Assembly: GCF_000819765.1 (NCBI RefSeq)
Contig: NZ_CDBT01000008.1
Span: 143,955 to 207,954 of the forward strand
Reading direction: 5' to 3'
Length of the DNA stretch: 64,000 nt
DNA from: Aeromonas bivalvium
GTDB lineage: Bacteria; Pseudomonadota; Gammaproteobacteria; Enterobacterales; Aeromonadaceae
Below, one piece after another: positions 1-8,179 of the stretch. The position numbers and the translations under genes are program-made. Position 1 is the first letter of the stretch. Each line of letters opens with the position of its first letter. The notes below the pieces were generated by a model. It saw only the letters and a list, made by a program, of their open reading frames with translations. It was not told where the DNA came from and made no database searches.

Positions 1-36
1 TCGGCCTTGTTGCCTGGTGAATATCGCGCCTTGGCC

Positions 37-288
37 TTAGCGGGCCTGCTGGGCGGCGCGGTAGAGGGTCCACTCCTCCATGACGGTGCCATCCGGCAGG
101 TGGCAGTAGCCGACCGTGCCCCCCGGCTCTTGCTCCAGCACCAGCTTGCCGTCCTGATCGGCGCAGTAGACGGACGCCGGATTGGGGGTGCCTATGCTGG
201 CCGGGGCGGGCGCCGAGCCTGACTCGGCGCAGCCGGTCAGGGCCAACAAGGGCAGCAAGGGCAGGGCGCCGTAGCGTATCAATCTCAT
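37..288 (-). CDS. DUF333-family small lipoprotein
   Basis: This encodes a predicted 83-residue exported lipoprotein. The N-terminus is basic then hydrophobic and ends in the lipobox L-T-G-C with Cys20, so acylation and membrane anchoring are expected. The mature part has the DUF333 pattern: NPASVYC, a Gly-Gly turn, then a Cys followed by LPDG and EEW. I start at 288, not further upstream, because TGGAGG lies just before this ATG and the signal peptide begins here. DUF333 proteins are often labelled putative hemolysins without good evidence, so no function is assigned. It stands alone, convergent with nothing visible at the window edge. Confidence 0.8.
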   Translation of the reverse strand: MRLIRYGALPLLPLLALTGCAESGSAPAPASIGTPNPASVYCADQDGKLVLEQEPGGTVGYCHLPDGTVMEEWTLYRAAQQAR

Positions 289-350
289 ATCATACCTCCA
301 GGCTGAGTCAGTGCCGCTGACCATACACCCAGACCTGGCCGGGTCGCAAC

Positions 351-1268
351 TCAGGGGCTTGGGGTGTCTGCCCGGGGAGACGCGGCGAGCGGCACCTGGG
401 TCGTCACCATCTGCAGAAAATGATCCCGGATGGGATCGGCGAAGGCCGGATTCCACACCAGACTGATTTCCCACTCGGACCAGGGGCCCGAGAGGGGGTA
501 GAGGGTCACGTCGGGGCCGGCGATGAAGCTGACGCTGCGGGGCAGGATGGCGTTGCCGATGCCCGCGGCCACCAGGGCCACCAGGGTCTGGATATCCTCC
601 GCCTCCTGGACCGTGGCCGTCAGCCGGTTGCTGCCGAGGAAGCGGGCTATCTGCTGGCTGAGGCCAGGGCAGCGGTGTCCCACCATCTGCAGCAGCGGCT
701 GATGGGCCAGCGCCCAGGCCACGTCGAAGGTGGCCGGGTTCGACCCCGTCATCTGGCTGGGCACGGCCAGCACCAGCCTGTCGGTCAGCAGTCTGTGCTC
801 CCGCAGCTGGGGCGCCTCTGGCCTTCGCATGAAGCCCAGCTGCAACTGACCCGACAGCAGTCGCTCCTGCTGGATGGCGGAGGTCATGTCCTGCAGATGT
901 ACCATCACATCGGGGGCCTGCTGCTTGAAGCGGGCCACCAGGGAGGGAGCCAGTGCGAAACTCGACAGTCCGAACCCTATCTTGAGCCGCCCGGCGATGC
1001 CGCTGGCCAGGGCCAGGGCGTGGCGCTCGAACCCCTTGCCATGGTCGACCAGCGCGCTGGCCTGGGTGAGCAGCTGGGCACCGATGGCGGTCAGTTCGGC
1101 GCCGTGGCGGCCTCGGTTGAACAGGGTGGCGCCGAGGGCCAGCTCCAGCCCCTGGATCTGCTTGGTCAGGGCCGGCTGGGTGATGAAGAGCCGACCGGCC
1201 GCCTCCCGGTAGTTGGCGGTCTCGGCCAGCATGACGAAGGCTTGCAGCTGTCTTAAGTCGAGTTTCAT
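351..1268 (-). CDS. LysR-family transcriptional regulator
   Basis: A 305-residue LysR-type regulator. The N-terminal winged helix-turn-helix (about residues 1-60) shows LRQLQAFVMLAE and ITQPALTKQIQGLE, followed by a periplasmic-binding-protein-like effector domain (about 90-295). It is divergent from the small ORF and HAD phosphatase that begin at 1381, with a 112-bp A+T-rich gap between them. By analogy with the family it probably controls that pair and itself. The effector is unknown. The C-terminus (residues 290-305) is Pro/Ala/Ser rich and looks like a disordered tail. Confidence 0.88.
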   Translation of the reverse strand: MKLDLRQLQAFVMLAETANYREAAGRLFITQPALTKQIQGLELALGATLFNRGRHGAELTAIGAQLLTQASALVDHGKGFERHALALASGIAGRLKIGFGLSSFALAPSLVARFKQQAPDVMVHLQDMTSAIQQERLLSGQLQLGFMRRPEAPQLREHRLLTDRLVLAVPSQMTGSNPATFDVAWALAHQPLLQMVGHRCPGLSQQIARFLGSNRLTATVQEAEDIQTLVALVAAGIGNAILPRSVSFIAGPDVTLYPLSGPWSEWEISLVWNPAFADPIRDHFLQMVTTQVPLAASPRADTPSP

Positions 1269-1380
1269 TCCATTTGGTTATCCAATGTGACGATTAATTG
1301 ATTATAAATTATCTAACTGCCTTGTTCTAATGGTCTCGAAACGGGCCTTTTGCCCCTGACCAGTCACAAGGAGTCATCTC

Positions 1381-1605
1381 ATGTCGAGCGAACGCTATCT
1401 GTTTTTGATCAAGGGAAGTCTGGTGATGGCCCAACCCGTGGCAGCCCCTGAGACGGGGGAGCTGCTTGTCGGCCTGCTGCAGCAGGGTTTCGTCGTCGGC
1501 CCTCTGCCGGTGTGGGCGGGCAATGCCGAGCAGGCGCTCGCCTGTTACGAACCCCTGGCCCAGCGTCAGGCCTTCGCCGATGTGCTGACGGGGGGCGCAT
1601 CATGA
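1381..1605 (+). CDS. small hypothetical protein coupled to the HAD phosphatase
   Basis: A 74-residue protein of unknown family. It is likely real because a strong AAGGAG lies 8 bases upstream of the ATG and its TGA overlaps the start of the next gene in an ATGA junction at 1602-1605. The sequence is hydrophobic and slightly acidic, with the pattern LLVGLLQQGFVVGPLPVWAG, but has no obvious signal peptide or transmembrane helix. Its position suggests co-translation with the phosphatase, perhaps as a partner. I do not recognise it and assign no function. Confidence 0.6.
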   Translation: MSSERYLFLIKGSLVMAQPVAAPETGELLVGLLQQGFVVGPLPVWAGNAEQALACYEPLAQRQAFADVLTGGAS

Positions 1606-2255
1606 GCCAGCTCACCCTGAGGGCCGCCGCCCTGCTGCTGGACATGGATGGCACCCTGGTTCACTCCGGCGGCGAGGTGGAAACGGTGTGGCGGCTCTGG
1701 TGTCGGCGTCATCGGCTGGATCCCGAGCCCGTGCTGGCCATGTGCCACGGGGTGCGCTCGCGGGAGGTGATACGGGCCCTGGCGCCGCAGCTGGATCTGG
1801 CCCGGGAGGTGGCGCTGCTCGATGAGCTGGAGATCCGCCACACGGGGCAGGGCGAGGCGATCCAGGGGTGTCGCGCCGTGTTGAGCGCCTTGCCGGCGGG
1901 GTGCTGGGCCCTGGTGACCTCCGCCAGCCAGGAGGTGGCCCGTCATCGGCTCCAGAGCGCCGGTCTGCCGTTGCCATCCCTGCTGGTGGGGGCACAGGAG
2001 GTAGAGCATGGCAAGCCGGATCCCGAACCCTATCTGCTGGCGGCCGGGCGACTCGGGCTGGCCCCCGCCGACTGCTTGGTGTTCGAGGATGCCCCCGCAG
2101 GCATCCGCAGCGCCCTGGCGGCCGGTTGCCCCGTGGTGCAGGTCGGCGGCAAGGAGCGGCTCGATCCGGCCGTGCTGGCGGTGATCCAGGATTGGCGCCA
2201 GGTGACTGTGCGCCTCGATGAGGGGGGAGGATTGCAGCTGGTCCTGCTGATCTGA
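1602..2255 (+). CDS. HAD-superfamily sugar-phosphatase-like hydrolase
   Basis: A 217-residue HAD subfamily IA hydrolase. Motif I is LDMDGTLVHS near residue 13 (nucleophile Asp and general-acid Asp), followed by a small helical cap. Motif II is the Thr/Ser of LVTSAS, motif III the Lys in HGKPDPEPYL, and motif IV is VFEDAPAGIRSAL. This set matches YfbT/YniC/GPP-like phosphatases that dephosphorylate small sugar or polyol phosphates; the substrate cannot be read from sequence. The start at 1602 is chosen for the ATGA overlap with the upstream small gene and for correct spacing to motif I. Confidence 0.85.
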   Translation: MSQLTLRAAALLLDMDGTLVHSGGEVETVWRLWCRRHRLDPEPVLAMCHGVRSREVIRALAPQLDLAREVALLDELEIRHTGQGEAIQGCRAVLSALPAGCWALVTSASQEVARHRLQSAGLPLPSLLVGAQEVEHGKPDPEPYLLAAGRLGLAPADCLVFEDAPAGIRSALAAGCPVVQVGGKERLDPAVLAVIQDWRQVTVRLDEGGGLQLVLLI

Positions 2256-2270
2256 CGAGGCGCTGGCAAC

Positions 2271-2294
2271 AAAAAGCCCCCGACGAGCGGGGGC
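2271..2294 (-). terminator. Rho-independent terminator of the nitroreductase gene
   Basis: A GCCCCC/GGGGGC stem (2276-2281 with 2289-2294) with a 7-base loop is followed on the minus strand by five T residues. It lies just after the nitroreductase stop codon and also sits between the convergent HAD gene and that gene. Confidence 0.8.
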
Positions 2295-2315
2295 CAGAGA
2301 CGGGGGCAATCTGGG

Positions 2316-2918
2316 TTACTTGAAGACCCGGAAGCGTTCGGCGTCATCCATGAAGGTCTTGTCGCCGGCGGGTTGCTCTATGCTGCCAAAGGGCATCTGG
2401 GCGCGCAGCAGCCAGCTCGCTGGCAGTTCCCAGCGCTGGCGGACCTCGTCATCGATGAGGGGGTTGTAGTGCTGCAAGGAGGCGCCAATTCCCTCCTGGG
2501 CCAGAGCGGTCCAGACCGCAAACTGGGCGATGCCGGTGGCGTGTTCCGACCAGATGGGGAAGTTGTCGGCGTAGAGGGCGAACTTCTGCTGAAGGTCTTC
2601 GATGACGGCGGTGTCCTCGAAGAAGAGCACGGTGCCAAACCCGGCGCGGAAGCTGCCGTTGATCTTGTTCTCGGTCTGGGGGAAGGCCTCGGCCGGTACT
2701 ATCTTGCGCAGCGTCTCCTTGGTGAGATCCCACAGGGCATGATGTTGATCACCGAACAGGATCACGGCGCGGGAGCTCTGGGAGTTGAAGGAGGAGGGGC
2801 TGTGCTTGATGGCATCCTTGATGATCGCCGTCAGCTGGGCCTCGGAATGGGTCACCCGGTTGCCCAGGGCATAGATGGTACGACGTGCTTTGATCTGTTC
2901 GATAAACGGACTGCTCAT
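2316..2918 (-). CDS. nitroreductase-family flavoprotein (HBN1/FRM2-like)
   Basis: A 200-residue nitroreductase-fold protein expected to bind FMN and reduce nitro or quinone compounds with NAD(P)H. The N-terminal RRTIYALG and the SPSSFNSQSSRAVILFG segment correspond to the phosphate/FMN-binding region. WSEHATGIAQFAVWTALAQEGIGASLQHYNP is the dimer-interface/FMN-ring segment typical of the short fungal-like (Hbn1/Frm2, YdgI-type) branch; I give this run only as an anchor and it spans roughly residues 123-153. The start at 2918 has AAGGAG upstream. It is a single gene facing away from the diguanylate cyclase. Confidence 0.85.
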   Translation of the reverse strand: MSSPFIEQIKARRTIYALGNRVTHSEAQLTAIIKDAIKHSPSSFNSQSSRAVILFGDQHHALWDLTKETLRKIVPAEAFPQTENKINGSFRAGFGTVLFFEDTAVIEDLQQKFALYADNFPIWSEHATGIAQFAVWTALAQEGIGASLQHYNPLIDDEVRQRWELPASWLLRAQMPFGSIEQPAGDKTFMDDAERFRVFK

Positions 2919-3208
2919 AACATCTCCTTGGTTGATGAATCATCGCCACCAGTCATGGCGACAAAGGCCATCTGGCTCCGATTTCTAGAGTCAACGACTA
3001 TAACACCTTGCGCGCAATAAACCGTCAACTCAGGGTGATGACTGTTTCTACTGTTCATGGATATTCACGCGGCAAAGGCGCAGATGGCCGCGGGGGATGC
3101 TGATGTGTTTTTTATCATTAACAGTGGCGCTTGATGACTTCAATCAATAACTTTGTCAGATGTTTAAACTATAAAATCCATCAAATATGACATTTTATAG
3201 AGGGTGGC

Positions 3209-4765
3209 ATGACGGCAGCGCTGATCAAGGAACGCTATTACATACTGACTCCGCTGTCGCTGCTATTGGGAGGGCTGGTGCTGATCGCCACCCTGTTGCT
3301 GGCGGCAGCCAGTTACCTCGGGAGCATCGACAAGACCATGGCGGGTTACGGTCACATGCTCGCCGCCCTCGACGCCACCCTGATCCAGGAGATGGCGCAG
3401 GACAACCGCCGCCAGCTCGGCGTGCTGGAGGCCTCCCTGGACAAGCGGGCCATCGCCGCCGGGGCATCGGCCATCAATCCCATCTGGGCCATTGCCCATC
3501 AGTTCAAACACGACGCCCACTTTCTCTATTTCTACAACGCGCGCACCCAGCGGCTCGACGGCTATCCCGACTGGCAGCAACCCGAGGGCTACCAGGCACA
3601 AGCGCGGCCCTGGTATCAGGCACTCTCCGGCGAGGGTGACGACCTCATCTGGTTCGGTCCCTACCCTGAGTTCGATAGTGCCGGGCAGGTGCTGACCCTG
3701 ATCAAGCGAGTCAAGGATGATGGGGGGCAGTTGCTGGGACTGCTGATGGTCGACATGTCGTTCAGCGCCTTGCAGGGGGCGTTGCAACGGGCGGTGGGCG
3801 AGGATCAGGTGGCCCTCTACATCACGGCGCGCAAGGGGGGCAAGCTGGTGGTGGGTCACAATCTGCAACTGCTGCCGTCCCGCCTCGATCGGGAGAAGCA
3901 GGGGGCCGGGCTGGACGTGTTCTGGGAAGGTCGCCACCTGCAACACGCCCTGGAGGGGATGGAGTGGGATCTCAACGTCTATCTGGCCCCCTCCCATTTT
4001 CATGCAAACCTGCAAGACACCCTGCTGATGGTGGTGCTGCCCGCTCTGGCGCTGCTCTTCATCTGGTTGTGCAGCCTGTGGTTTCTGGTGCGGATATTTC
4101 GTCAGGAGCAGGCCCTGGTGCAGGGCTCCCTCAGCGGTCTCATCCGGGATGAGGCGAGAAAGGCGATCCAGCGGCGTCAGCGAACCTGGTTCGTGCACGG
4201 CAGCCTGGGAGAGATAGAGCAGATGAGAAACAGTCTGCTGGAAGGACAGGATGCCCTGCTTCACGACCCCCTCACCGGCATCATGAACCGACGGGCCTTC
4301 GATCAGCAGAGGGGCAGACTGGAGCAGGAAGGGGTGCCCTACTGGCTGGTACTGTTCGATGTGGACAACTTCAAGGGGGTCAACGACAGCTGGGGCCACA
4401 GTGTGGGGGATGCGGTGCTGTTCCGGGTGGCCACCATCATGGCGAGAACCCTGGGGGATGAGCAGGTCTATCGCATCGGCGGCGATGAATTTGCGGCCTT
4501 GCTGCCCTGGGATCAGGCGGAGCTGGAATGCCGGCTGACCCATCTGCTTGGTCGGGTGAAGGCCCTGAAATGGCGGGAGTTCGAGGCCTCCATCACCCTG
4601 AGCGCGGGGGGCGCCCACTACCCGGATGATGCCCCGCTGCTGTTCGAGCGGGCCGATGAGTGCCTCTATCAGAGCAAACGACTGGGGCGGGATCGCTGGC
4701 ACCTGTTCGCACCCCGGGAGTCAGACAGTGACTCTGGCTCCCGGGCGATGACAGTATCTGTCTGA
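3209..4765 (+). CDS. membrane Cache-domain diguanylate cyclase (GGDEF)
   Basis: A 518-residue inner-membrane sensor that should make cyclic di-GMP. There is a transmembrane helix near residues 15-37, a periplasmic dCache-type sensor (about 40-265) containing RPWY and a later VDMS, a second membrane helix near 270-295, and a C-terminal GGDEF domain. The active-site GGDEF is intact at residues 424-428 (4478-4492). The RxxD product-inhibition site is not present in canonical form: the segment before it reads RTLGD. No EAL domain follows. The RPWY...Tyr...Asp pattern resembles amino-acid-binding Cache domains, but less completely than in the chemoreceptor at 24.9 kb. It is monocistronic. Confidence 0.9.
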   Translation: MTAALIKERYYILTPLSLLLGGLVLIATLLLAAASYLGSIDKTMAGYGHMLAALDATLIQEMAQDNRRQLGVLEASLDKRAIAAGASAINPIWAIAHQFKHDAHFLYFYNARTQRLDGYPDWQQPEGYQAQARPWYQALSGEGDDLIWFGPYPEFDSAGQVLTLIKRVKDDGGQLLGLLMVDMSFSALQGALQRAVGEDQVALYITARKGGKLVVGHNLQLLPSRLDREKQGAGLDVFWEGRHLQHALEGMEWDLNVYLAPSHFHANLQDTLLMVVLPALALLFIWLCSLWFLVRIFRQEQALVQGSLSGLIRDEARKAIQRRQRTWFVHGSLGEIEQMRNSLLEGQDALLHDPLTGIMNRRAFDQQRGRLEQEGVPYWLVLFDVDNFKGVNDSWGHSVGDAVLFRVATIMARTLGDEQVYRIGGDEFAALLPWDQAELECRLTHLLGRVKALKWREFEASITLSAGGAHYPDDAPLLFERADECLYQSKRLGRDRWHLFAPRESDSDSGSRAMTVSV

Positions 4766-4766
4766 C
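4720..4766. repeat. 9-bp inverted repeat at the end of the GGDEF gene
   Basis: GTCAGACAG (4720-4728) and CTGTCTGAC (4758-4766) form perfect inverted arms spanning the last codons and stop of the diguanylate cyclase gene. There is no T-run, so it is not a classical terminator; it may protect the mRNA 3' end. Confidence 0.4.
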
Positions 4767-4999
4767 AGGGCCCGCCCCGGGGCGCGCTGCGACAGGGCTG
4801 TCCGGGACAAGGTCGCGGGTTTTTCGGGTAGAAATGGATTTTTTTATCTTGTCTTTCATGCTGTTAACTTTTTCATCTCCCTCCGGTGCCCAAGGCGGGA
4901 TTCCTTTGGATTAAACCTCACCCCATTGGGGCGGCTGGCGTCCAGAACGGCCATTCGTATAGTGCAGGGGAAATTAATCAGGTTTGACAGGAGTACCCC

Positions 5000-5515
5000 A
5001 TGGAGATGAGAAGACACGGCATGAGCGCCCTGGCCCTGTTGGGCTCACTGCTGCTGATGAGCGGTGCGGTTCAGGCCTCCGAAACCCTCAACACCGTGCT
5101 CGGTGGCGGTGTGGGGGGCGTGGCGGGCACCATGCTGGGCAAACAGCTCGGCGGTGATACGGGGGCCCTGGTGGGGGCGGCCCTGGGGGGCGCCGCCGGT
5201 GGGGCGGCGACTGCCAATCGGGGCAACAAGAACGAGGCCGCCATCGGGGGGGCCGTGGGTGCCCTGGGGGGGGCCGCCATCGGCAAGAGCCTGAGCGGGG
5301 ACACGGGTCAGCTGATCGGGGCCGGCATAGGTGGCGCCGGCGGCTCCGCCATAGGGGCACGGACCGGTGACGGGCACGAGGCCCGTGGCTCAGACAGGGA
5401 CGGGCGACGCTACGATGGGCATCGCCACCGTGGCGATCGCCATTATCACCATCACCCCAAGCACAAGAAGAAATACTACAAGAAGCACCGCAAACACAGA
5501 TGGCATGACGACTGA
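5000..5515 (+). CDS. exported glycine-zipper protein with a His/Lys-rich tail
   Basis: A 171-residue secreted or outer-membrane-associated protein. Residues 1-27 form a signal peptide (MSALALLGSLLLMSGAVQA). Residues 32-125 are glycine-zipper repeats of the form GGxxGxxxGxxxGG, organised as two homologous halves, each ending in GDTG-x-LIGA/LVGA. The last 45 residues are extremely rich in His, Lys, Arg and Tyr (HRHRGDRHYHHHPKHKKK), suggesting binding to metal, nucleic acid or polyanions. Glycine-zipper proteins of this kind usually insert in or associate with membranes. An ATG with GGAGT upstream sets the start. The exact role is unknown. Confidence 0.75.
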   Translation: MEMRRHGMSALALLGSLLLMSGAVQASETLNTVLGGGVGGVAGTMLGKQLGGDTGALVGAALGGAAGGAATANRGNKNEAAIGGAVGALGGAAIGKSLSGDTGQLIGAGIGGAGGSAIGARTGDGHEARGSDRDGRRYDGHRHRGDRHYHHHPKHKKKYYKKHRKHRWHDD

Positions 5516-5537
5516 GGTCGGTCAGGAGATGCAGCAA

Positions 5538-5557
5538 GGGGCCAGGGGCCCCTTTTT
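5538..5557 (+). terminator. Rho-independent terminator after the glycine-zipper gene
   Basis: GGGGCC (5538-5543) pairs with GGCCCC (5547-5552) across a 3-base loop and is followed by five T residues. Confidence 0.85.
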
Positions 5558-5570
5558 CGTGCCCCTCGTT

Positions 5571-5816
5571 CAGACCAGGCGGTGCTGACGCCGTCTGGCC
5601 GGGAGGGACTTGATGTTGTCGATGAGCGGATCCGCGAGGGGCAGCCCTGTGTCAGACCAGCCGGTGCTGACGTCTGCCGGCGGCGAAGATGTTGATGTTG
5701 TCGATGAGCGGATCCGCGAGGGGCAGCCCTGTGTCAGACCAGTCGGTGCTGACGCCTGCCGGCGGCGAAGGCGTTGATGTTGTCGATGAGCTGATCGGCG
5801 AGGCGCTGCATCGACT
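5571..5816 (-). repeat. 82-bp tandem duplication of a gene 3' end (three copies)
   Basis: Three in-register copies with an exact 82-bp period begin at 5571, 5653 and 5735 (marked by CAGACCAG at each). The copy from 5735 lies inside the D-2-hydroxyacid dehydrogenase gene and encodes its last residues. The two downstream copies are non-coding, each keeping a version of the gene's terminal codons and stop. The shared core TGATGTTGTCGATGAG recurs at 5611, 5693 and 5775. Copies 5653 and 5735 are closest; 5571 is more diverged. No indels separate the copies. Confidence 0.85.
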
Positions 5817-6690
5817 CTTCGCTGGCCCAGGCCACGTGGGGGGTCAGGATGAAATTGGGGTATTGCAGGGCCTGCATCAGGGGATGATCCGGGGGCGGCG
5901 GCTCCACGCTTGCCACGTCGAACCCGGCGCCGCCGAGGCGACCGTTGGCCAGGGCCTCCAGCAGGGCCTGCTCGTCCACCAGGCCGCCGCGACCCACGTT
6001 GATCAGCAGGGCCCCCGGTTTCATCATGGCCAGCTCCCGCGGGCCGATGAGATGACGGGTGTAGGGGGTGAGCGGGCAGTGCAGGCTCACCACATCCGAG
6101 CTCTGCAGCAGGGCATCCAGGGGCAGGCGGTCATCCTCGGTGGCAGCCCCCACCTGGCTCTGGGCGTAGCGCACCTCCATGCCGATGCCAAGGGCCCGCT
6201 CGCCCAGGGCCTGGCCCAGGGTGCCCTTGCCTATGATGCCGAGGCGCTTGCCCTGCAAGTCCATGATGGGGTGATCGAAGAAGCAGAACTGGCCGCTTTG
6301 CTGCCAGCGCCCCTCCAGCAGGGACTGGCGCCAGGCGAACAGGTTGCGCGACAGGGCCAGCATCAGCGCCATGGCGTGTTCGGGCACGGAGGGGCCCGAG
6401 TAGTTGCGGATGTTGCACACGGCGACATTGGCGGCGCGGCAGGCCTCCAGATCCAGGTTGTCGCTGCCGGTGGCGGCCAGGGCTATCAGCCGCAGCTCGG
6501 GCAATTGGGCCAGCTCGGCTTTGCCTATGCGTACCTTGTTGATGATGGCGATGCTGGCCTCCCTGAGCCGCGCCACCACCTGTTCGGGGGCCGTGTTCGG
6601 GTAGCTTTGCCAGTGGTGGGGAAAATCGGGACGGTGCAGATGCACGTTCGCATCCAGGGTGTCGCTGTCGAGAAACACGATTTGCTGCAT
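5734..6690 (-). CDS. D-2-hydroxyacid dehydrogenase family protein
   Basis: A 318-residue NAD(P)-dependent oxidoreductase of the D-isomer 2-hydroxyacid dehydrogenase family (hydroxypyruvate/glycerate or similar substrates). The Rossmann dinucleotide loop is GIIGKGTLGQALG. The catalytic Arg lies in INVGRGGLVDEQAL, the Glu in the GFDVASVEPPPPDHPL region and the His in LTPHVAWAS, so the active site looks complete. The start at 6690 has AGGAGG at ideal spacing. The open frame continues much further upstream only because it runs through the 51-bp repeats, and that extension is not protein-like. Its 3' end is tandemly duplicated downstream. Confidence 0.9.
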   Translation of the reverse strand: MQQIVFLDSDTLDANVHLHRPDFPHHWQSYPNTAPEQVVARLREASIAIINKVRIGKAELAQLPELRLIALAATGSDNLDLEACRAANVAVCNIRNYSGPSVPEHAMALMLALSRNLFAWRQSLLEGRWQQSGQFCFFDHPIMDLQGKRLGIIGKGTLGQALGERALGIGMEVRYAQSQVGAATEDDRLPLDALLQSSDVVSLHCPLTPYTRHLIGPRELAMMKPGALLINVGRGGLVDEQALLEALANGRLGGAGFDVASVEPPPPDHPLMQALQYPNFILTPHVAWASEESMQRLADQLIDNINAFAAGRRQHRLV

Positions 6691-6740
6691 GAAGCCTCCT
6701 GCCATTGATGGGGCCATGATGCCAAAGAGTGGCGCCCAGT

Positions 6741-7210
6741 AGCCAGCCCGAAAGCCGTCAGGCTGGGGAGAGGCAAGAGTGGCGGGATCAGAGCCAGCCC
6801 GCATGCCGTCAGGCTGGGGAGAGGCAAGAGTGGCGGGATCAGAGCCAGCCCGAATGACGTCAGGCTGGGGAGCGGCAAGAGTGGCGGGATCAGAGCCAGC
6901 CCGCATGCCGTCAGGCTGGGGAGCTGCAAATAGTGGCGGGATCAGCGTCAGCCCGCATGCCGTCAGGCTGGGGAGCGGCAATAGTGGCGGGATCAGAGCC
7001 AGCCCGCATGCCGTCAAGCTGGGGAGCGGCAAGAGTGGCGGGATCAGAGCCAGCCCGCATGCCGTCAGGCTGGGGAGAGGCAAGAGTGGCGGGATCAGAG
7101 CCAGCCCGAATGACGTCAGGCTGGGGAGCGGCAAGAGTGGCGGGATCAGCGTCAGCCCGCATGCCGTCAGGCTGGGGAGCGGCCATAGTGGCGGGATCAG
7201 AGCCAGCCGA
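6741..7210. repeat. 51-bp minisatellite, about nine copies
   Basis: Units begin at 6741, 6792, 6843, 6894, 6946, 6997, 7048, 7099, 7150 and (partial) 7201. All spacings are 51 bp except one of 52. The conserved part of each unit contains AGCCAGCCCG, CCGTCAGGCTGGGG and GTGGCGGGATCAG. Each unit carries CCAGCC...GGCTGG inverted arms, so a transcript would form a chain of small hairpins. The last unit merges into the 3' end and stop codon of the DUF3530 gene, which seems to be the source. The whole 506-bp gap between the two minus-strand genes is essentially this array. Confidence 0.95.
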
Positions 7211-7955
7211 GGTGGGTGAGCCAGCCCTGGATGCGGGCAGGGGTCTCGTCCAGGGTCAGCAAGGCGTAGGGACGGTAGTTGAGCTTGTGGCTGCGCCGGC
7301 TCTCGCTCTGGCGGGCCTCGGCGGCCAGTTGCGGCCAGCGCCCCGGCTCGTCCTGATAGAGATCCAGGGTCGGCACCCTGGTCTGGGCCACCTGCTTGGC
7401 CAGGGCCTGGTTGCTCTGGGGCAGGGGGAAGAAGCCGTCGAGCAGCACCAGGGCATCCGGGGCAGGCAGCTTGTCGCTGGCGATGAGATTGGCGGCCCAG
7501 GCGGCGCTGGTGCCCTGGGCCAGCAGCAGCCTGAAGCCCCCCTCCTTCCACTTGGCATCCCCCAACTTGGTGATGCGCTCGGCGAACTGGTCACGAAAGG
7601 TCTCCATGGCGGGTTGCCGCTTCTCGGCGGCAGGATCCAGCTCGCTTTGCCGGGGGGAGGGGAGCAGCAGCAGGGTGTCGAAACCCAGGCGTCCCAGATC
7701 CCGGGTCAGTTGCCACAGCTGGCCGCTGCGCTGCCAGTCCGGCAGCAAGATGGCCAGCCCCAGATAGCTGTCACCGTCGTGCCTGGCATAGAGCACTGTC
7801 TGCTGCTCTATCTGGGTGCTGTCCGGCAGCCCCTGCCAGTCCGCGCTCTGCCAGTAGTCGACGGGGGGAGGCGGAGCGATCTCGCTGGCACGGGCTGCCC
7901 CGCCGCTCAGGCAGCACAGACTCAGCAAACACAGCGATAGTGACACTCTGGCCAT
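7197..7955 (-). CDS. DUF3530-family exported protein (alpha/beta-hydrolase-like)
   Basis: A 252-residue protein with a signal peptide (residues 1-24, ending near ARAS). The body fits DUF3530: an ADWQGLPDS region, a central strand TLLLLPSPRQ, a possible nucleophile elbow GTSAAWAANLIAS, ALVLLDGFFPL and a late PTLDLY strand. The fold resembles alpha/beta hydrolases, but the expected nucleophile motif is G-T-S-A-A, so catalysis is uncertain. The start at 7955 is chosen for its purine-rich RBS and clean signal peptide. Its final codons HLGWL-stop form the edge of the 51-bp repeat array downstream. Confidence 0.75.
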   Translation of the reverse strand: MARVSLSLCLLSLCCLSGGAARASEIAPPPPVDYWQSADWQGLPDSTQIEQQTVLYARHDGDSYLGLAILLPDWQRSGQLWQLTRDLGRLGFDTLLLLPSPRQSELDPAAEKRQPAMETFRDQFAERITKLGDAKWKEGGFRLLLAQGTSAAWAANLIASDKLPAPDALVLLDGFFPLPQSNQALAKQVAQTRVPTLDLYQDEPGRWPQLAAEARQSESRRSHKLNYRPYALLTLDETPARIQGWLTHLGWL

Positions 7956-8131
7956 GGGCCCCTCTCGTTTCGTCCCGGGACTGGGTCTCCTGTTAACGGC
8001 GGCTCGGGCCATTTCTGAAGGGGGCATGTGTGCGGCGGGCCGCCCTGCTGTGCATGGGGGTCAGTTTGCCCGGCATCTAGCTGCCCATTCGAACGCCGGG
8101 AGCGGCAAGGCTGGGGCGGGGAGCGACCAAT

Positions 8132-8159
8132 AAAAAAGCGAGCCTGGGCTCGCTTTTTT
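8132..8159 (-). terminator. bidirectional-looking terminator downstream of efp
   Basis: An AGCGAGCC/GGCTCGCT stem is flanked by A6 on the left and T6 on the right. It lies 20 bases past the efp stop and serves efp on the minus strand; no plus-strand gene needs it. Confidence 0.85.
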
Positions 8160-8179
8160 GCATTCGATTCAAGAGTCTA

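Noticed and set aside
3120..3160. FNR site upstream of the diguanylate cyclase (TTGATGACTTCAATCAA)
   Set aside because: The half-sites are separated by seven bases instead of four, so it does not fit the FNR consensus.
6741..7210. CRISPR array
   Set aside because: Units are contiguous and nearly identical with no unique spacers, and no cas genes are nearby.
5734..7551. A 605-residue open frame joining repeat-encoded peptide to the D-2-hydroxyacid dehydrogenase
   Set aside because: The N-terminal part is the 51-bp array read in frame (a 17-residue Leu/Pro repeat) plus antisense of DUF3530. A good RBS and the conserved protein start are at 6690.
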